A stretch of 64,000 nt of DNA from Bromus sterilis (GCA_950022295.1 OX465596.1:2108001-2172000), one strand, 5' to 3'; shown: positions 45,988 to 57,690, counted from the stretch's first letter. Numbers and translations are program-made. Notes: generated from the sequence alone by a model not told the origin.

Positions 45988-47386
45988 ATGGCGGAGAGCC
46001 CGAGCAAGATGGAATCCATGCGGAAGTGGGTGGTCGATCACAAGCTCCGAGCCGTAGGTAATATGATAAATCACATCGGCGAAATTTCTCCATGGGGATC
46101 TGTTTTTCTTGCTCCGGGTCTACATACAATATTTGGATGTTGTTTGTTCCCTGCGGCGATTGATTATTCCAAGTTTTACCGTATTCCGTACTACCTGGTT
46201 TCATCTCGCGATTCTGTGCCAATATCCTTTAATTAATTAGGGATTTCTCCATAATTATATTCTGATTGATTTATGTTTTCCGGCGAGGAAAGGTTGCCTG
46301 TGGCTTACTGGGATCTCCAGCTCCATCGCGTACAACTGGTCGCGCCCCAATATGAAGACCAGCGTCAAGCTCATCCACGCAAGGTTCGCGCCCAATTCTC
46401 ATTTAATTAACTTCAATCCTTTTTGATATATGCTCCTTTGGATTGGAGATTGGTCTGTCCATTATTTTTTAGCTCTGTCACAGTTTCAGACATTACCATA
46501 ATACAGTATATTTTATTAGTATGAACACTTTCACTGGGCACAACTGAAAGATTGGTGCAGAAAATTATCACAACTAAGATATGTATTGGTTTCTCAAGCA
46601 ACATATCTTGGGCCCAAGCACATTACAAAATCATGTGTCGCTCGTTTATATATGTTTTGTATAAACGTCCATGTAGTTTAGCAGTTTCAGTCTATTTTTG
46701 TGTGAGTTGTTGCCTCTTTTGAATTTCCTCATGACTAAGTTACCTCGTTGCTAATTTGGTGCATGGTGGTGCTTGTGCGACACAAACTGTATACCTGATT
46801 TAGGTTGCCTCTTATTTCAAAGATTCCCAAGGCTGAAAGAGCACCATGTTGCTTGTTTTTTCAAGTTTATATGTTTGCCTTAGCTACGTTCAGTATGCCC
46901 CTATAATGTGGGTTGTTCACAATTCTTTTTCCTTTTTTTGTTAAATATATGCATAGTTCTTTTGTGGTCTACATGTATGATGTATTTCATTGGACCTGAA
47001 CATAAAAGTTGAAGATGGATTATTAGTATTGCAGGCACTTTCTATGCTTGTTCGATAACGTTTGCCTGCAGGTTGTAATTAGGTTTGACAAGAGTTGTTT
47101 GAAACTATATAGAAACTGGTTGTTTAAAACTCAAAACGGGGTTGACTAGAATTCAGATGACTGTATCTATGAATCTGATTTGCTCAATGCCAGAATTTGA
47201 GTAGTTTACAATCATATCATCTAAAAATATGTTTGACCGTGCAGGTTGCATGCGCAAGCTCTAACAGTCGCTGCGTTAGGTGGTTGTGCATTAGTAGAAT
47301 ACTACGATCAGAAGTACGGCTCTTCTGAACCAAAGGTGGACAAATATACAAGGCATTACATGTCACACTCGCATAAAGATCCATGA
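45988..47386 (+). CDS. HIG1 domain-containing mitochondrial protein
   Basis: Exons are 45988-46057, 46293-46383 and 47245-47386, giving 303 bp (100 residues) with consistent phases at GT-AG junctions. The product starts MAESPSKMESMRKWVVDHKL, followed by two predicted membrane helices (CLWLTGISSSIAYNW and ALTVAALGGCALVEYY) around a basic loop (KTSVKLIHARLHAQ). This is the two-helix layout of the HIG1 (hypoxia-induced gene 1) family. Members are inner mitochondrial membrane proteins associated with cytochrome c oxidase and respiratory supercomplexes and often respond to low oxygen. The ~100-residue length is typical. A TATA box lies at 45866 and a (GA)n leader precedes the ATG. The short exon-2 donor (GCAAG|GTTCGC) is weaker than consensus. 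The gene appears intact. Confidence 0.85.
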
Positions 47387-48940
47387 AGGGGATCCCAGCA
47401 TTATTACTTCCAGTCTTTAATATTGGGAAACGAAATGATACTTTGGCTGGTCCTTTCCTGAGCAATGAGGGTGTTATACACAATTGCATATATGATCTGC
47501 ATAACTTGGAAGTCAGATTCATCATGTAACATTATTTTGTAGGTGATCAATGTGTTGATTTTTGATATAATAACCGTGTTCCGATGTTGCAATGGATTAT
47601 CTGATTTGGTCATGTGGTATGGTTCATTCATGATTTCGTATTTTCTTTCTCAATGAAATTGCAAATGACCAATGAAAAACAGTTTTGCGTCTAAAAGCAT
47701 CTCTAGCATATCCCGCGAAAACGTGCCCCCACATAAAACGTTTGAGGTATATACCGGAAATGACTTACACAGTATCGAATAAACAACTTCAGGTTAAATC
47801 CGTTCATCAACACAATGCATACAAACTCCGTGCTACAAAATAACCTATTACGACCTCACTCATCGGCACCAAGGTAGAACTTGGTGGCCGTCTTGTGGAG
47901 TGTGTGCTTGTGATTGGTGCGGTGAGGCGGTCGGCAGCGCATTCTTTTCCATTCTCCACCACACGTTCCGCATCGTTTGCGCCTGCCACGACCTCCGTAG
48001 CTCCATGACACGGCTAGAGCTACCAGCCTCCGTGTAGTCATGGGCGTGCATGCGCGGAGGCGCCCCGCCTTGGCCGCCACGGATTTCACCTACCACCGAC
48101 CATGGATCTTGCGGGGAAAAGGAGAAGGAGCGGCTAATTGATCATCGGAGTAGGCTAACCTAGCGGCATAGGGGATCCGGGGGGCTAACCCTAAATGCCC
48201 CCGTTCCCATACATATAGCGACGAAGGGGCGCATATCCGAATGCAATCATTGTTTTTTACGGGCCTGCCAGCTTTTAACGGATTTATTCGATCGTAGAAA
48301 GGTGTAAACCCGTGTACCCGCTACACTCCAACAAGACATTAGGTAATTTCAACCGTGTGACCCTTTGGCCCAACTTTGCGTTCGCACGAAGAACGGACGG
48401 ACGTGCGCGCACATTCATTCGAAGTTTCGCTCCGGACCAACGCGCCAGTAACCCACCTACCCCAGCCGATCCTTTGTAATGCTCGTGCGTCGCGCATATT
48501 TGTACCCTAGCATTTGTTGAGGGAGACACTCTATCGCATTACAGAGATTAATCGTCTTGGATTTTTTTGCATTTAAGGCCAATGATTCTCAGGTGCATGC
48601 CCGTTGCAGGAGTCAAATGCATAAAACTACCAAATTTGTGTCCTGATTTGCAGAAAACCATCACTTTATAAATGGTGACAATGTTCACCACATAGAGTTC
48701 TTGATAGTGGCAAAAGACAATGACTGAAAATGCTAATTTCTTTGATGACATATTTAATTGGTTGGGCTCGCTAGTCAAGCTGACCTAGCAAAAAATATGT
48801 CACACAAGCAAGTTGACTTGATCTTCTTCTTTCTCCCCTCTCTCCTTCTCTCTAGCATTACATCAAACATCTAATGTGCAGGACGACGTGTCGTATCCGA
48901 TAGAGGAGAAATATCTTCAACTCAACTCATTCTCTCACCG
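47387..48940. other. Intergenic sequence with a one-sided TIR element
   Basis: Starts with the HIG1 3' UTR. At 47694 a left end 'aagcatctctagcatatccc' resembles the TIR of the element at 35448-37427. It is followed by GC-rich, gene-like sequence to about 48230, but no right end was found. Small frames are unrecognised. Confidence 0.35.
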
Positions 48941-48981
48941 GTGGTGACGGTTCACATGACCCCCTTAGGTCCCTTCATTTC

Positions 48982-49173
48982 ATGGATGGGGTCGTCCAAT
49001 GGCTCCACGACCAGATGCCAACGCCCACCTCCTACTCGATCTTTCCTTCGCAGCACTCGCTCGCCTCCCGTGTCGGGTCGAGCTCTCCTGTCTCGACGCC
49101 ATCGGAGTTCGAGGAAGCCATCCTCAAGGTCAAAGAAGATGACATTGCGATGGAGAATGTGGTCCCAACCTAG
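48982..49173 (+). other. Short open frame, possibly a captured gene fragment
   Basis: A 63-codon frame starting MDGVVQWLHDQMP and ending with an acidic EEAILKVKEDDIAMENV stretch. It is GC-rich compared with its surroundings. I do not recognise it; no splice-supported extension is evident. It is unlikely to be a complete gene. Confidence 0.2.
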
Positions 49174-49276
49174 GATATGATGATAAACTTTTAATACATT
49201 AGGTATATTGTGATTGTATGGTACCAATCATGATCGCAGGGGGTAGGTGTCATAAGGGGGTAGGGGGCAAAGCCCC

Positions 49277-49690
49277 TCACCCTAACATAAGGTGAGGGAG
49301 GGGGAAGACCCCCCCCCCCCCCGCCCCCTCCTCAATTGTATAGCTTAGGCATTTGTTGATGGTTGTGAGGGTCACATATCCAGAAGTAAAGTATTCTTTA
49401 ATTTTGATTAATGTTGATGTTATATTCTGCAAACATATTTCATCACTGTAGCGCTGAAAGAGACCCGGGGCCCAGTGCTAGGCTGGATCCGCCCATGATG
49501 AGGGGGGGGGAGGTGTCGGTCCCCCACCCTAACATAAGATGGCAGAGGAGGGGACATATCTCCCCCAGCACTACTACCACCACCAATTGTAGCTTAAGCA
49601 GCTGTTGATGGTTTCAAGTCACATATCCAAAAGTACGATATTTTTATATTTTTATTAGTATTGTTGTTATATTTTGCAAACATAGTAATA
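49277..49690. repeat. Diverged direct duplication around an unrelated insert
   Basis: 'caccctaacataagrtg ... tgttgatggtt ... tcacatatcc ... gcaaacat' occurs at 49277-49444 and again at about 49530-49690. A ~50-bp segment ('cagtgctaggctggatccgc') lies between them. A C15 run (49309-49323) sits in the first copy. No coding potential. Confidence 0.6.
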
Positions 49691-49899
49691 TATATATATA
49701 CTAAATGTATTGGGATCATATAGGATTGAAAAGGAGCATGACATTTCAATCTTATTTTTTTCTTTCTATTTTCGCGTTTTTAGAATACGAATCAAAGACG
49801 CCTTTCCATACAAATGTGCATGGCATCATTGCCTCTCTCTCTCTCTATTGGCCATGTGTATTAGTGTTTACTACATGGGTTGGCGCGCTTCGCTGCGCC

Positions 49900-51120
49900 C
49901 GACTATACAAACATAGTCTGTAGGTGATTGTTTTGGTTATTGTAGCAAAGCAATCAATCTATGCATACTTATTTGTTTTTTTTTCTGAATAACACACATC
50001 TCTATAAATTTAATATGTATTCACATCATGGATTTTGCGTTCATTAACATTTTGCTTTGTTCTAAAAATGCAACATGAAATTATGAATGGGTTTGTTGGT
50101 GCCGGGGCTATGCAAATTTTGGTGACTCACCACGTGCTCAACTTCACCTACAGAGAAACTTCAGAAAACATGTATAACATGAACTTCGCCTACCTCATCC
50201 AACCGTATCAAAGGCAACAATAAGCACTGCAAAATCAATCAAACAAAACGCCCAGTCTTGCAGCATAAATAGGTGTACGTGTGGACATATCCCCAAATCC
50301 ATGGCAAAACATCAAACGGAAAAAGCACACAAAAAATATTCATCGAAGAAGCATTGACCCCACGTAGACAACCCATACCGAAGAAGAGGACAATGAAGAA
50401 CAAAAAAAGGCAAACATATTTTGAACACTTTCTGAAACACATTTTTTAAAATTCTAATGTTTTTTGAATTTGAGAACAATGTTATGGATGAATATATTTT
50501 TTCAAAATCTGAGTAATGTTTTAAAACCTGAACGGTTTTTAAGATTCCCAAACATTATTTAGAAATCGAGAACATTTTTAAATTTGAGAATAATTTTGAA
50601 AAAGAGAAACATTTCTTAAAATTCTAAACAATTAGTTTTTTTTTTGAAAAACTTGAATATTTTTTGAATCTCCAAAGTTTTTTTAAAAAAACTAAAAAAC
50701 AGCAGAAAAATAAAACAAAGCAAGAAAAAGCGGATCAAAACCTTTCAAGTTATGGTTTTTAATTATCTATTATTTTTATTATATTGATGCTTTATCACAT
50801 TGCCTTTTATGATGTAATTCATAGACCATACATAGTGGAATCCTATATCTTATTTATTTCCTCTTCCTTCTTTCTATCATCCCTCCCTTTATCCACATCC
50901 CTTTAGTTTTGCTTTACAACCTAGAATCCCATTTCTTTTTTAGAAAAAAAATTGCAGTTGCTAAAACTAGATGACACATCTACTCATTTATGATAGAGGT
51001 ATTTATTCATATAGTGACTGTTTCTTAGTTAGGATCTCGACAATACGAAGCACGTTCCGAAGCCAGACAGTTAATCCATCAATCAGCCAACGACGTCTGC
51101 GGTTACTTCGGGTCAGTTCT
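49900..51120. other. AT-rich intergenic sequence
   Basis: Repeated 'gaacatttttaaatttgag'-like words at 50430-50700, no recognisable gene. The open frames are low-complexity. Confidence 0.5.
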
Positions 51121-51127
51121 TTTGGCG

Positions 51128-51289
51128 GCTTCTCCTAGAAGCTGCCCTCCCCCAACTTCTCTGAGAAGCCGCCCCAAAAAGTTAGGAAGGCTTCTGGAAT
51201 GGCCTAACACGGGGCATTTCGAAAGCCTCCCTAACTTTTTAGGGCGGCTTTTCAGAGAAGCTGAGGGAAGGGCAGCTTCTAAAAGAAGC
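51128..51289. mobile_element. Palindromic foldback MITE (~160 bp)
   Basis: The left arm, starting 'gcttctcctagaagctgccc' and running to 'aaaaagttaggaaggcttc', is the near-perfect reverse complement of the right arm, 'gcctccctaactttttaggg' to 'gggcagcttctaaaagaagc'. Only ~15 bp separate the arms. No convincing target duplication was found, so the superfamily is open. Confidence 0.7.
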
Positions 51290-51598
51290 AAGCACGCTGC
51301 GCATGCACACACAAAATAAAATAATCGCATGCAACATCACAGTTAGGATAGGGCCCTACATAGCAGACACTGCAAATCTTCTAATGGTCTCAGCGTTGGC
51401 ATAAACAGCGCCCTATAAACTTGTAGGAGATATTAGTATAGACCGATTCCTTGCGTCTAGAGAACTACTACACATACATAAGGCGCTGGAGTGCATGCCG
51501 CTCTAAACCAACAGATGGTTAGTTTTTTTTGTGATGGAATTAACCCATCGATCTTAAAATAATGAACCGGTTACCCACGCCGGCCCGCTTGGCGACTC

Positions 51599-51619
51599 GG
51601 GGGGGGGGGGGGGGGGGGG
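51599..51619. repeat. Poly(G) tract, 21 G
   Basis: An uninterrupted G run at the boundary between AT-rich sequence and a GC-rich block. It is capable of forming a quadruplex. The exact length may be unreliable because of sequencing slippage. Confidence 0.8.
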
Positions 51620-52860
51620 CTAGCGCCGCCGAGCTCCCCCCTCCTCCCCCAGCCCTCCTCGCCGTCGCCTGAGGAAGCCGCCAGGGATCCCAGGGCACTA
51701 CCAAGGAGGGTGGCGGCAGGGCCTTCGCCTGCCTTGCTCTCGCGCCGGGAGGCACGGATCTGGAGCGGCAGCTCCCTTGGCAAGCGGGCACCGGCTCAGC
51801 GACGACCGATTGTGTTGGGGCCCTGGCCGTGCGGGCGACAGGACCTCGGCAGGTGTGGGTGGCGGTTGGTGGCTGTTGTGGCGGTCGAGGCCGTAATATC
51901 CGTAGCCCTGGTCCCTCCCTTGTTGCGTGTGTGCTATACTGACCGGGCCATGCTACTTTGGTCGACGGCTCAGGTTAGGGTGGCTGCTGGTGGCGGGGAT
52001 CTGACCGGGAGAAACCCCTGGCCGACGGCGATACCCGTGGGCATCGTTCCACTCCTTGGAGGCATCGCTATGGTCGATTCCCCCCACTTCCCCTTCCTCT
52101 AGGTCTTCTGGGCGACGTCGTTCCACTCCTTGGAGGCGTCGCTATGGTCGATTCCCCACTTCCCCTTCCTCTAGGTCTTCTGGGCGAAAGCCCCAACCTT
52201 GTTGGGAGGTGGCGACGCTCTCGGCGTTGTTCCCTTCTTGAGGGTGCCACTTTGGAAGCATGGTGGTCGGTAGGCGCTAAGTGGGTGGTGGGAAACGGCG
52301 GCGGTGAGACCCTCTTCGCCCTTGCGTGGAACTTCCCCTCCCTCGTTGGATGTGTGCAGCGGTGGTGTTCTGCTCGGGGAGAGCCTCCGGCGACCTATAG
52401 GGGATGCGCAGACCGTCTCTATGTGGCCATCCTCCGTCGACTTCAATCCCATCTTGCGACGGCGCGGCGCCTTTGATCCAGGCGAGGAGGTAGTGGCCTC
52501 CTTCGAAGATGGGCTGCTGGATGTGTCGTGTCGGGGCCCGTAGCTGCTTGGCGATGGCATGCCTCGTTGGTGCCGTTCCTTCTCTCCTTCGAGCCGGCGT
52601 GATCTTGTTCCTGGTGCAACTTTCTCGGAGGAAGACCTCGGTGTCTGTGGCTTTCAACTATCATAGCGTTGAGGCTTAGTTTGATGCAGTCCATCATCGT
52701 TGTATGTTGCCGCTTATTTTCCTTTCTCTCTGTCTGCGGGCGTATTGCTTGTAATCCTGGATGGTTGATGGCTTTGTTAATTCAAAGTCGGGCAAGGCTC
52801 GAGCCACATCTCGGTCTTGGGTGATGTCTTTTCTCTAATAATAGTGTGTTAAAGAAAATA
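51620..52860. other. GC-rich block, possibly retrotransposon-derived
   Basis: Overlapping frames of 60-130 codons on both strands, none with a known domain. The right end ('gatggctttgttaattcaaa ... gggcaaggctcgagcc') resembles 3' ends of plant L1-type LINEs, which would make this a 5'-deleted or ORF1-region copy. The assignment is weak. It contains a 74-bp tandem duplication (52045-52187). Confidence 0.3.
52045..52187. repeat. 74-bp tandem duplication
   Basis: The segment starting 'cgttccactccttggaggc' at 52045 is repeated from 52119, nearly identically, through 'aggtcttctgggcga'. Confidence 0.85.
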
Positions 52861-53922
52861 CTATTTTTGGCTTTTTAAAGAAACCACGATCACCTAGAGT
52901 CGAATGGTGGTCTCGAGTTCATTATATATCATTCATCAAGAGTAATTCATTATATATCATCCATCAAGAGTGACGGTAGTAAGGGGTCTAAGGGTGTATT
53001 CAACGATAACTTTCAAACTAAATACAATATTCGTTTATCAATTTATTTCAATCGGTACACGGACACTAATATGGAAACCATTTTGCGATAACCACTGGAT
53101 AGATGGCTTTGATATCGACATTCACGTATACAATTTTGTTTATGTTTCTGTTTTGCATTTGGGGGGAGGGGGGGTAAAGGGAGAAAAGTTTCCACTCCAT
53201 TTTCATCACTAGTTGAAAGTGCACCCATGCCTCGCCTGCTCCATGGTGATACCGGCATGGACTGACGAGAGCAATGGTGTCGGCTCGTGATTAGGCTTCT
53301 CCTCCATCATTAGGTCATCATTGCACAACTCTAGCGAGCTCGGTGATAAGTCGACCTCTATACGTCGCACACGATGGGCCTTTCAATTATTCGTGAGGCT
53401 AGCCAATTCATACTCTTGCTCCTTCGAGAGGTTATCCACAACACTTTAGACCTCACCGTCATGGTGGATGTGGAGCACAAGAAGGAATGAAAGTGGTCAT
53501 GGTGTGGTGCATAAAGTGCCATGCGCAGCTACGTTTAAATAGCGGTGGGCTTGGCCAATGGGCACCGATTTGAATGCAGAGTACCGGAGTCGGTTTCTCG
53601 ACCACCTCACATGTTTTATATCGGTAGACGAACAAACGGGCAGCTGGTTCGTATGCGACAGATAATCATCCCTACCTACCGCATCTCTTCGGTATTGAAT
53701 AAGCGTGAAAATCAAAGCTTTCGATCGGCGCGCCGCTTCGGCTCAGATGATCGGTCGCTTATGCTCTAAACTGACATCAATGTCGGCTCCAGCGAACACT
53801 CCTATCTGCTCTAGAGCGGATTGACTGGCATGAAATTAAGCACGGTTATCACTTTGCATGCAGAAAGAATTTTTGACGCAAAATTAAGGTTATGGAAACG
53901 TGCTGGACGTCCGCAAAACCCT
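52861..53922. other. Intergenic sequence, no gene recognised
   Basis: Short frames only. A 24-bp direct repeat ('ttcattatatatcat') lies near 52918 and 52947. Nothing else is identified. Confidence 0.45.
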
Positions 53923-53930
53923 CTCCGGTC

Positions 53931-54096
53931 CAGTGGCGTAGCTAGGGGGGTTTCAGGGTGGTCCATGGACCACCCTGGAATTTCCATGTAGCCTATATAT
54001 AATGTAGAAAAAATGATTTTTTAAAATTAAATACTACAAGGATATTAATATGTTAGTATTGGACCACCCTGAAACATTGAGCTGGCTACGCCACTG
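53931..54096. mobile_element. hAT-type MITE with perfect 8-bp target-site duplication
   Basis: A 166-bp element with ends CAGTGGCGTAGCTAG and CTGGCTACGCCACTG. The subterminal inverted repeats are 'tttcagggtggtcc' and 'ggaccaccctgaaa'. It is flanked on both sides by CTCCGGTC (53923-53930 and 54097-54104), the 8-bp duplication typical of hAT elements. Confidence 0.9.
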
Positions 54097-54599
54097 CTCC
54101 GGTCTAACCCTTTCTTGCAAATTCGAGCTCGCATGGATCAACGGATAAATGCGTGGCCATTATAAAACGTGTTTGAATAGCTAGATTCAACCGTGTACGG
54201 TCGTTTTAAGTGTTCATGCCGGAGATGCCCAGGTGAGGTAAGCAATAGCCAATAATCAAGTGCTGCCGGTGTTGAGTTATCTTTGGCAGCGTTGCTTTAT
54301 TTTTCGGCGAATTATTGCTGCCGCTTTGAGGATAGGGGGGATACAAATCGAGCTCTCCTTGATTTGCAATCTTTTCATTGAATACAAACCTCCAACCAAA
54401 CTGGTCGCTTGGTACGTACAAATCGAGTATCCAACCAAACTATTTTCGTGTAAGTTACACACGCTCGACGACGACTAGGAGGATGATGATGTGATGAGAC
54501 AAGGCCCACTACGCCATAAACCATCTTCTATCCTTCCTACTGGTAGGTGTAACAAGCGGTGTCTAACAGCTCGCCATAAAAATTCATGAACAATTATAA

Positions 54600-54877
54600 A
54601 ACTTGTGAACATTTTTGAAAACTCATGAATTTTTTTTGTCATGTCCATGAAGAATTTTTAAATTATGGAAAAAAAATTAAATTCATATGGTTTTTAAAAT
54701 TTATGTACATCATAATCATATATGTGAAGCATCATAATATTAGTTTTCATGTGGTATAACTTTGATGTTGTGGATGTTGATACTTTATAATATAAAATTG
54801 GATAAAATTTATTAAATTTGACTTTGACCAAATTATATATGCCAAGTAAAAAGAAACGGAGGGAGTGCTAGAAAAAC
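54600..54877. mobile_element. Truncated Stowaway-like (Tc1/Mariner) MITE remnant
   Basis: The right end 'aaatttgactttgaccaaat' followed by 'agaaacggagggagt' matches the characteristic 3' half of Triticeae Stowaway elements. No matching CTCCCTCCGT left end is present. The exact left boundary is not visible. It lies within 100 bp of the glycosyltransferase gene start. Confidence 0.5.
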
Positions 54878-54917
54878 CGTGCTCCAGCAGCACTTGCTGT
54901 TGCTGATTAATTCTTCC

Positions 54918-54925
54918 TATATATA
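54918..54925 (+). promoter_or_regulatory. TATA box of the glycosyltransferase gene
   Basis: TATATATA lies 41 bp before the ATG at 54959. With the usual ~30-bp spacing, the transcript would start only ~10 bp before that ATG, so initiation may actually use the second ATG at 54974. Confidence 0.55.
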
Positions 54926-54958
54926 GCAGCGTAGCGTTTGTGCAAGACCGTCGATCAC

Positions 54959-56335
54959 ATGCAGCAAGAAGACATGGGAGAAGATGAAGCTGTGCCTGTG
55001 GTGGTTCTGTACGCCGGACTTGGCGAGGGCCACCTGGCGCCAATGGTGAAGCTGGCCGAGCTCTTCCAGCGCCACGGCCTCGCGCCCACCGTCGTCGTCG
55101 CCTCCGCCGCGGCGGTGAACCTGAACCCGTCCATCAACATCCACGCGCTGCCGCTGCCATTGCCGACACCACCCGACCTCCCGTCCTCCAAGCACAAGCA
55201 CCCCGTCGTGCACATGTTCGACCTCCTACGCCGCACCAACGCGCCGCTCCGCGACTACCTCCGCTCCGTCCTCCCCTCGGTGCGCGCGCTCGTCGTCGAC
55301 ATGTTCTGCGTCGACGCCCTCGACGTCGCCGCGGAGCTCGGCGTGCCGGCGTACCTCTTCTACACTTCCAGCGCCAGCTCCCTCGCCGTCAACCTCAACC
55401 TCGTTCACATGCAGGCCAAGGTCGACGCCACCGGGGACGTCGGCGGCCCGTTGCTCTCCTTCCCTGGCAATGTCCCCATCAAGCTCACGGACCTCCCCGA
55501 CGGCTGCTTCGACCGCAACGACCACCTATACAAAGAGTTCCTGCACATATCCGAGCGGACGCCGGAGTTCCGCGGCGTCCTCGTCAACACGTTCCAGTGG
55601 CTGGAGGCGAGGGCTCTGCGCACGCTCAACGACGGCTCCTGTATCCCCGCTCCCATGCCGCCGGTGTACCCCGTCGGCCCCATGGTTGCCGCAGTTGGCT
55701 GCGACAACACCAAGAAGCACGAGTGCCTCGCATGGCTGGACGGCCAGCCGGAGAAGAGCGTGGTGTTCGTCTGTTTCGGGAGCATGGGCTCCTCCTTCCC
55801 CAAGAAGCAGCTTGAGGATGTCGCCATGGGGCTGGAGAGGTCCGGGCACAGGTTCCTCTGGGTGGTGTCGAGCCCTCGCGGCGCCGCTGCGGAACTGCAG
55901 GAGCTCCTGCCGGAGGGGTTCATGGAGAAGACCGACGGCAGAGGGCTGGTGGTCAGGTCGTGGGCGCCGCAGCCGGAGGTGCTGCAGCACCGGGCGACGG
56001 GGGCCTTCGTGACGCACTGCGGGTGGAACTCGACGCTGGAGGGGCTCATCGCCGGGCAGCCGCTCATCTGCTGGCCGCTCTACGCGGAGCAGAGGTTGAA
56101 CAAGGTGTTCGTCGTGGAGGAGCTGGGCGCCGGCGTGGAGATGGCAGGGTACGACGGGGAGCTGGTCACGGCGGCGGAGGTGGAGTCCAAGGTGAGGTTG
56201 GTGATGGAGTCGCAGGACGGAGAGGCGCTCCGGGAGCGAGCCATGGAAGCCAAGGAGAGCGCCGCAATGGCGGTACAGCAAGGTGGAGCATCCGACGCCG
56301 CATTTGCCGAGTTCCTCGCCCAATTGGAAAGTTAA
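54959..56335 (+). CDS. UDP-glycosyltransferase, family 1 (UGT88-like)
   Basis: A single-exon frame of 458 residues from the ATG at 54959 (MQQEDMGEDEAVPVV); MGEDEA at 54974 is an alternative start. The N-terminal acceptor domain has GLGEGHLAPMVKLAELF with the catalytic His in the GHL position, and VVDMFC supplies the partnering Asp. The C-terminal PSPG box, which binds the UDP-sugar, starts WAPQPEVLQHRATGAFVTHC and ends EQ, with GWNS, the Glu of STLEG and WPLYAEQ in place. A final Gln usually indicates UDP-glucose use. Length and motifs resemble the UGT88 group, which glucosylates phenolics and flavonoids in the cytosol. The actual acceptor cannot be read from sequence. GC-rich, intronless and intact. 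A (ATCT)n tract lies in the 3' UTR and an AATAAA-like signal near 56428. Confidence 0.92.
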   Translation: MQQEDMGEDEAVPVVVLYAGLGEGHLAPMVKLAELFQRHGLAPTVVVASAAAVNLNPSINIHALPLPLPTPPDLPSSKHKHPVVHMFDLLRRTNAPLRDYLRSVLPSVRALVVDMFCVDALDVAAELGVPAYLFYTSSASSLAVNLNLVHMQAKVDATGDVGGPLLSFPGNVPIKLTDLPDGCFDRNDHLYKEFLHISERTPEFRGVLVNTFQWLEARALRTLNDGSCIPAPMPPVYPVGPMVAAVGCDNTKKHECLAWLDGQPEKSVVFVCFGSMGSSFPKKQLEDVAMGLERSGHRFLWVVSSPRGAAAELQELLPEGFMEKTDGRGLVVRSWAPQPEVLQHRATGAFVTHCGWNSTLEGLIAGQPLICWPLYAEQRLNKVFVVEELGAGVEMAGYDGELVTAAEVESKVRLVMESQDGEALRERAMEAKESAAMAVQQGGASDAAFAEFLAQLES

Positions 56336-56365
56336 CGTCTCAACTTTCTGGTTTCAAGTTTCCTC

Positions 56366-56407
<42 letters not shown>
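56366..56407. repeat. (ATCT)n microsatellite in the 3' UTR of the glycosyltransferase gene
   Basis: About ten uninterrupted tetranucleotide units, beginning 30 bp after the stop codon. Confidence 0.9.
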
Positions 56408-56689
56408 GATCAAGCAGTGTGTTTTATGAATAAATCGATATGTAATTGGGTGGATGAACCCCCTAGATGTATGTATTCTTAGTAGGTAGCCCGTGAACGA
56501 ACGGTGTGTTTTAAGTATGAATAAATTTCACCATGATGGCTTGATGACTTTTTCTCGTAGAAAAGGAAGGTTTGGTATTCAATATACGGAGTAGACAGTA
56601 TGGGTTTAAAAGTCCTAATATAACATTATTTAGGAAACCGAGGTGGCATTAGGACAAAAACAGCAAACATAAAATAAAATAATAATAAA

Positions 56690-57060
56690 TTCAAGGAATA
56701 ATAAATGAGTGGCATTCATATTACCCCTTAAAATGAAATAAAACAAAATAATAAAGTTTTTCTAAAAAATAAGTATTAAATTAATGGAATTTATAATATC
56801 CTTTAAAAAGTAAAAGTAAATAGTGAAAAATTCTTAAGGTGGAATGAGTTACTGGCATTTGTATTATCCTTCAAGAAGAAAGAAAATGAATCAAAATACA
56901 AAACTAAAACAGTAAAATTTATAAGGAAAAATGAATTTGGGGTGTGTTGATATTACCCTTCAAGAAGAAAGAAAACGAAGCAAAGAAACAAAAACAGAAC
57001 TATGAAGTTTTCTAAGGAAGAATTAATTAATGGCATTGGCATTACCCTTCCAAAAGAATT
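56690..57060. repeat. Degenerate ~90-110-bp tandem repeat
   Basis: The phrase 'ggcattnnnattaccctt' followed by 'aagaagaaagaaaatgaa' and an A-rich tail recurs four to five times (near 56710, 56860, 56950 and 57037). It is AT-rich and non-coding. Confidence 0.5.
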
Positions 57061-57424
57061 TAAAGTAATAGATCTTCAGTCTGTTGTTAGTTTGTTTTTG
57101 TGGGTCACAAATGTAGTTATTTGTTAGTTGATCATCATAGTAAATTCTTTCTTCTCAGCTACAACAACCACAACAACAAGATAAAAACCAGAACAAGCAA
57201 GTTTTGCTATGCATCTAGAAGATTCATCCCAATGAGAATGACATGGTAAGAAGCTAAAGAGCGTGATAAAAAAAATAGCTTTTATGCACGTAAAAATGAC
57301 TACTAAGAGAACATATGATTTTCTGATAAAAATGTGGATTACATTAGGTCGTTTAAAGGAAAAAAATACATTTATATGCAATAATAAGGAACAAAAATCC
57401 ATCATATATCTCAATGTTCTCTAG

Positions 57425-57690
57425 GTACTTGCGCTAAACTACGCCGACAAAAGGAAGCTCCACCGAACCCAAGCATATATTGCCATTATCTCTCTCCATT
57501 GGCATCACGCTCTTTGGCTCTCTCATCGTCTCGACTATATTCATGTTAGCACCGTCTCTCAAAGCGGGAAGATGGCCATCGCGATAAAACAACAAGTCAT
57601 ACATTTTACGGTGCAACCGTCAATCAATAACCTCCTTTCATGTCAGGCCTCACATTATCTGGATAGTCGGATAGGTCGGCATTTTTTGCT
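57425..57690 (-). pseudogene. Truncated duplicate of the strictosidine-synthase-like gene (3' end only)
   Basis: A minus-strand match to the last ~80 codons of the neighbour at 57911-58932. It has LGSVELPFVGVV at the C-terminus, EPKSVMPMERDNG for GPKSVRPTEIMERNNG, and decayed sequence before it. The flanking non-coding sequence is also duplicated (57215-57425 corresponds to 57695-57910). The duplication therefore included the downstream region. It is dead because the upstream three quarters are missing. Confidence 0.8.

Noticed and set aside
55526..56323. 265-codon minus-strand frame opposite the glycosyltransferase
   Set aside because: Shadow frame caused by high third-position GC of the UGT gene.
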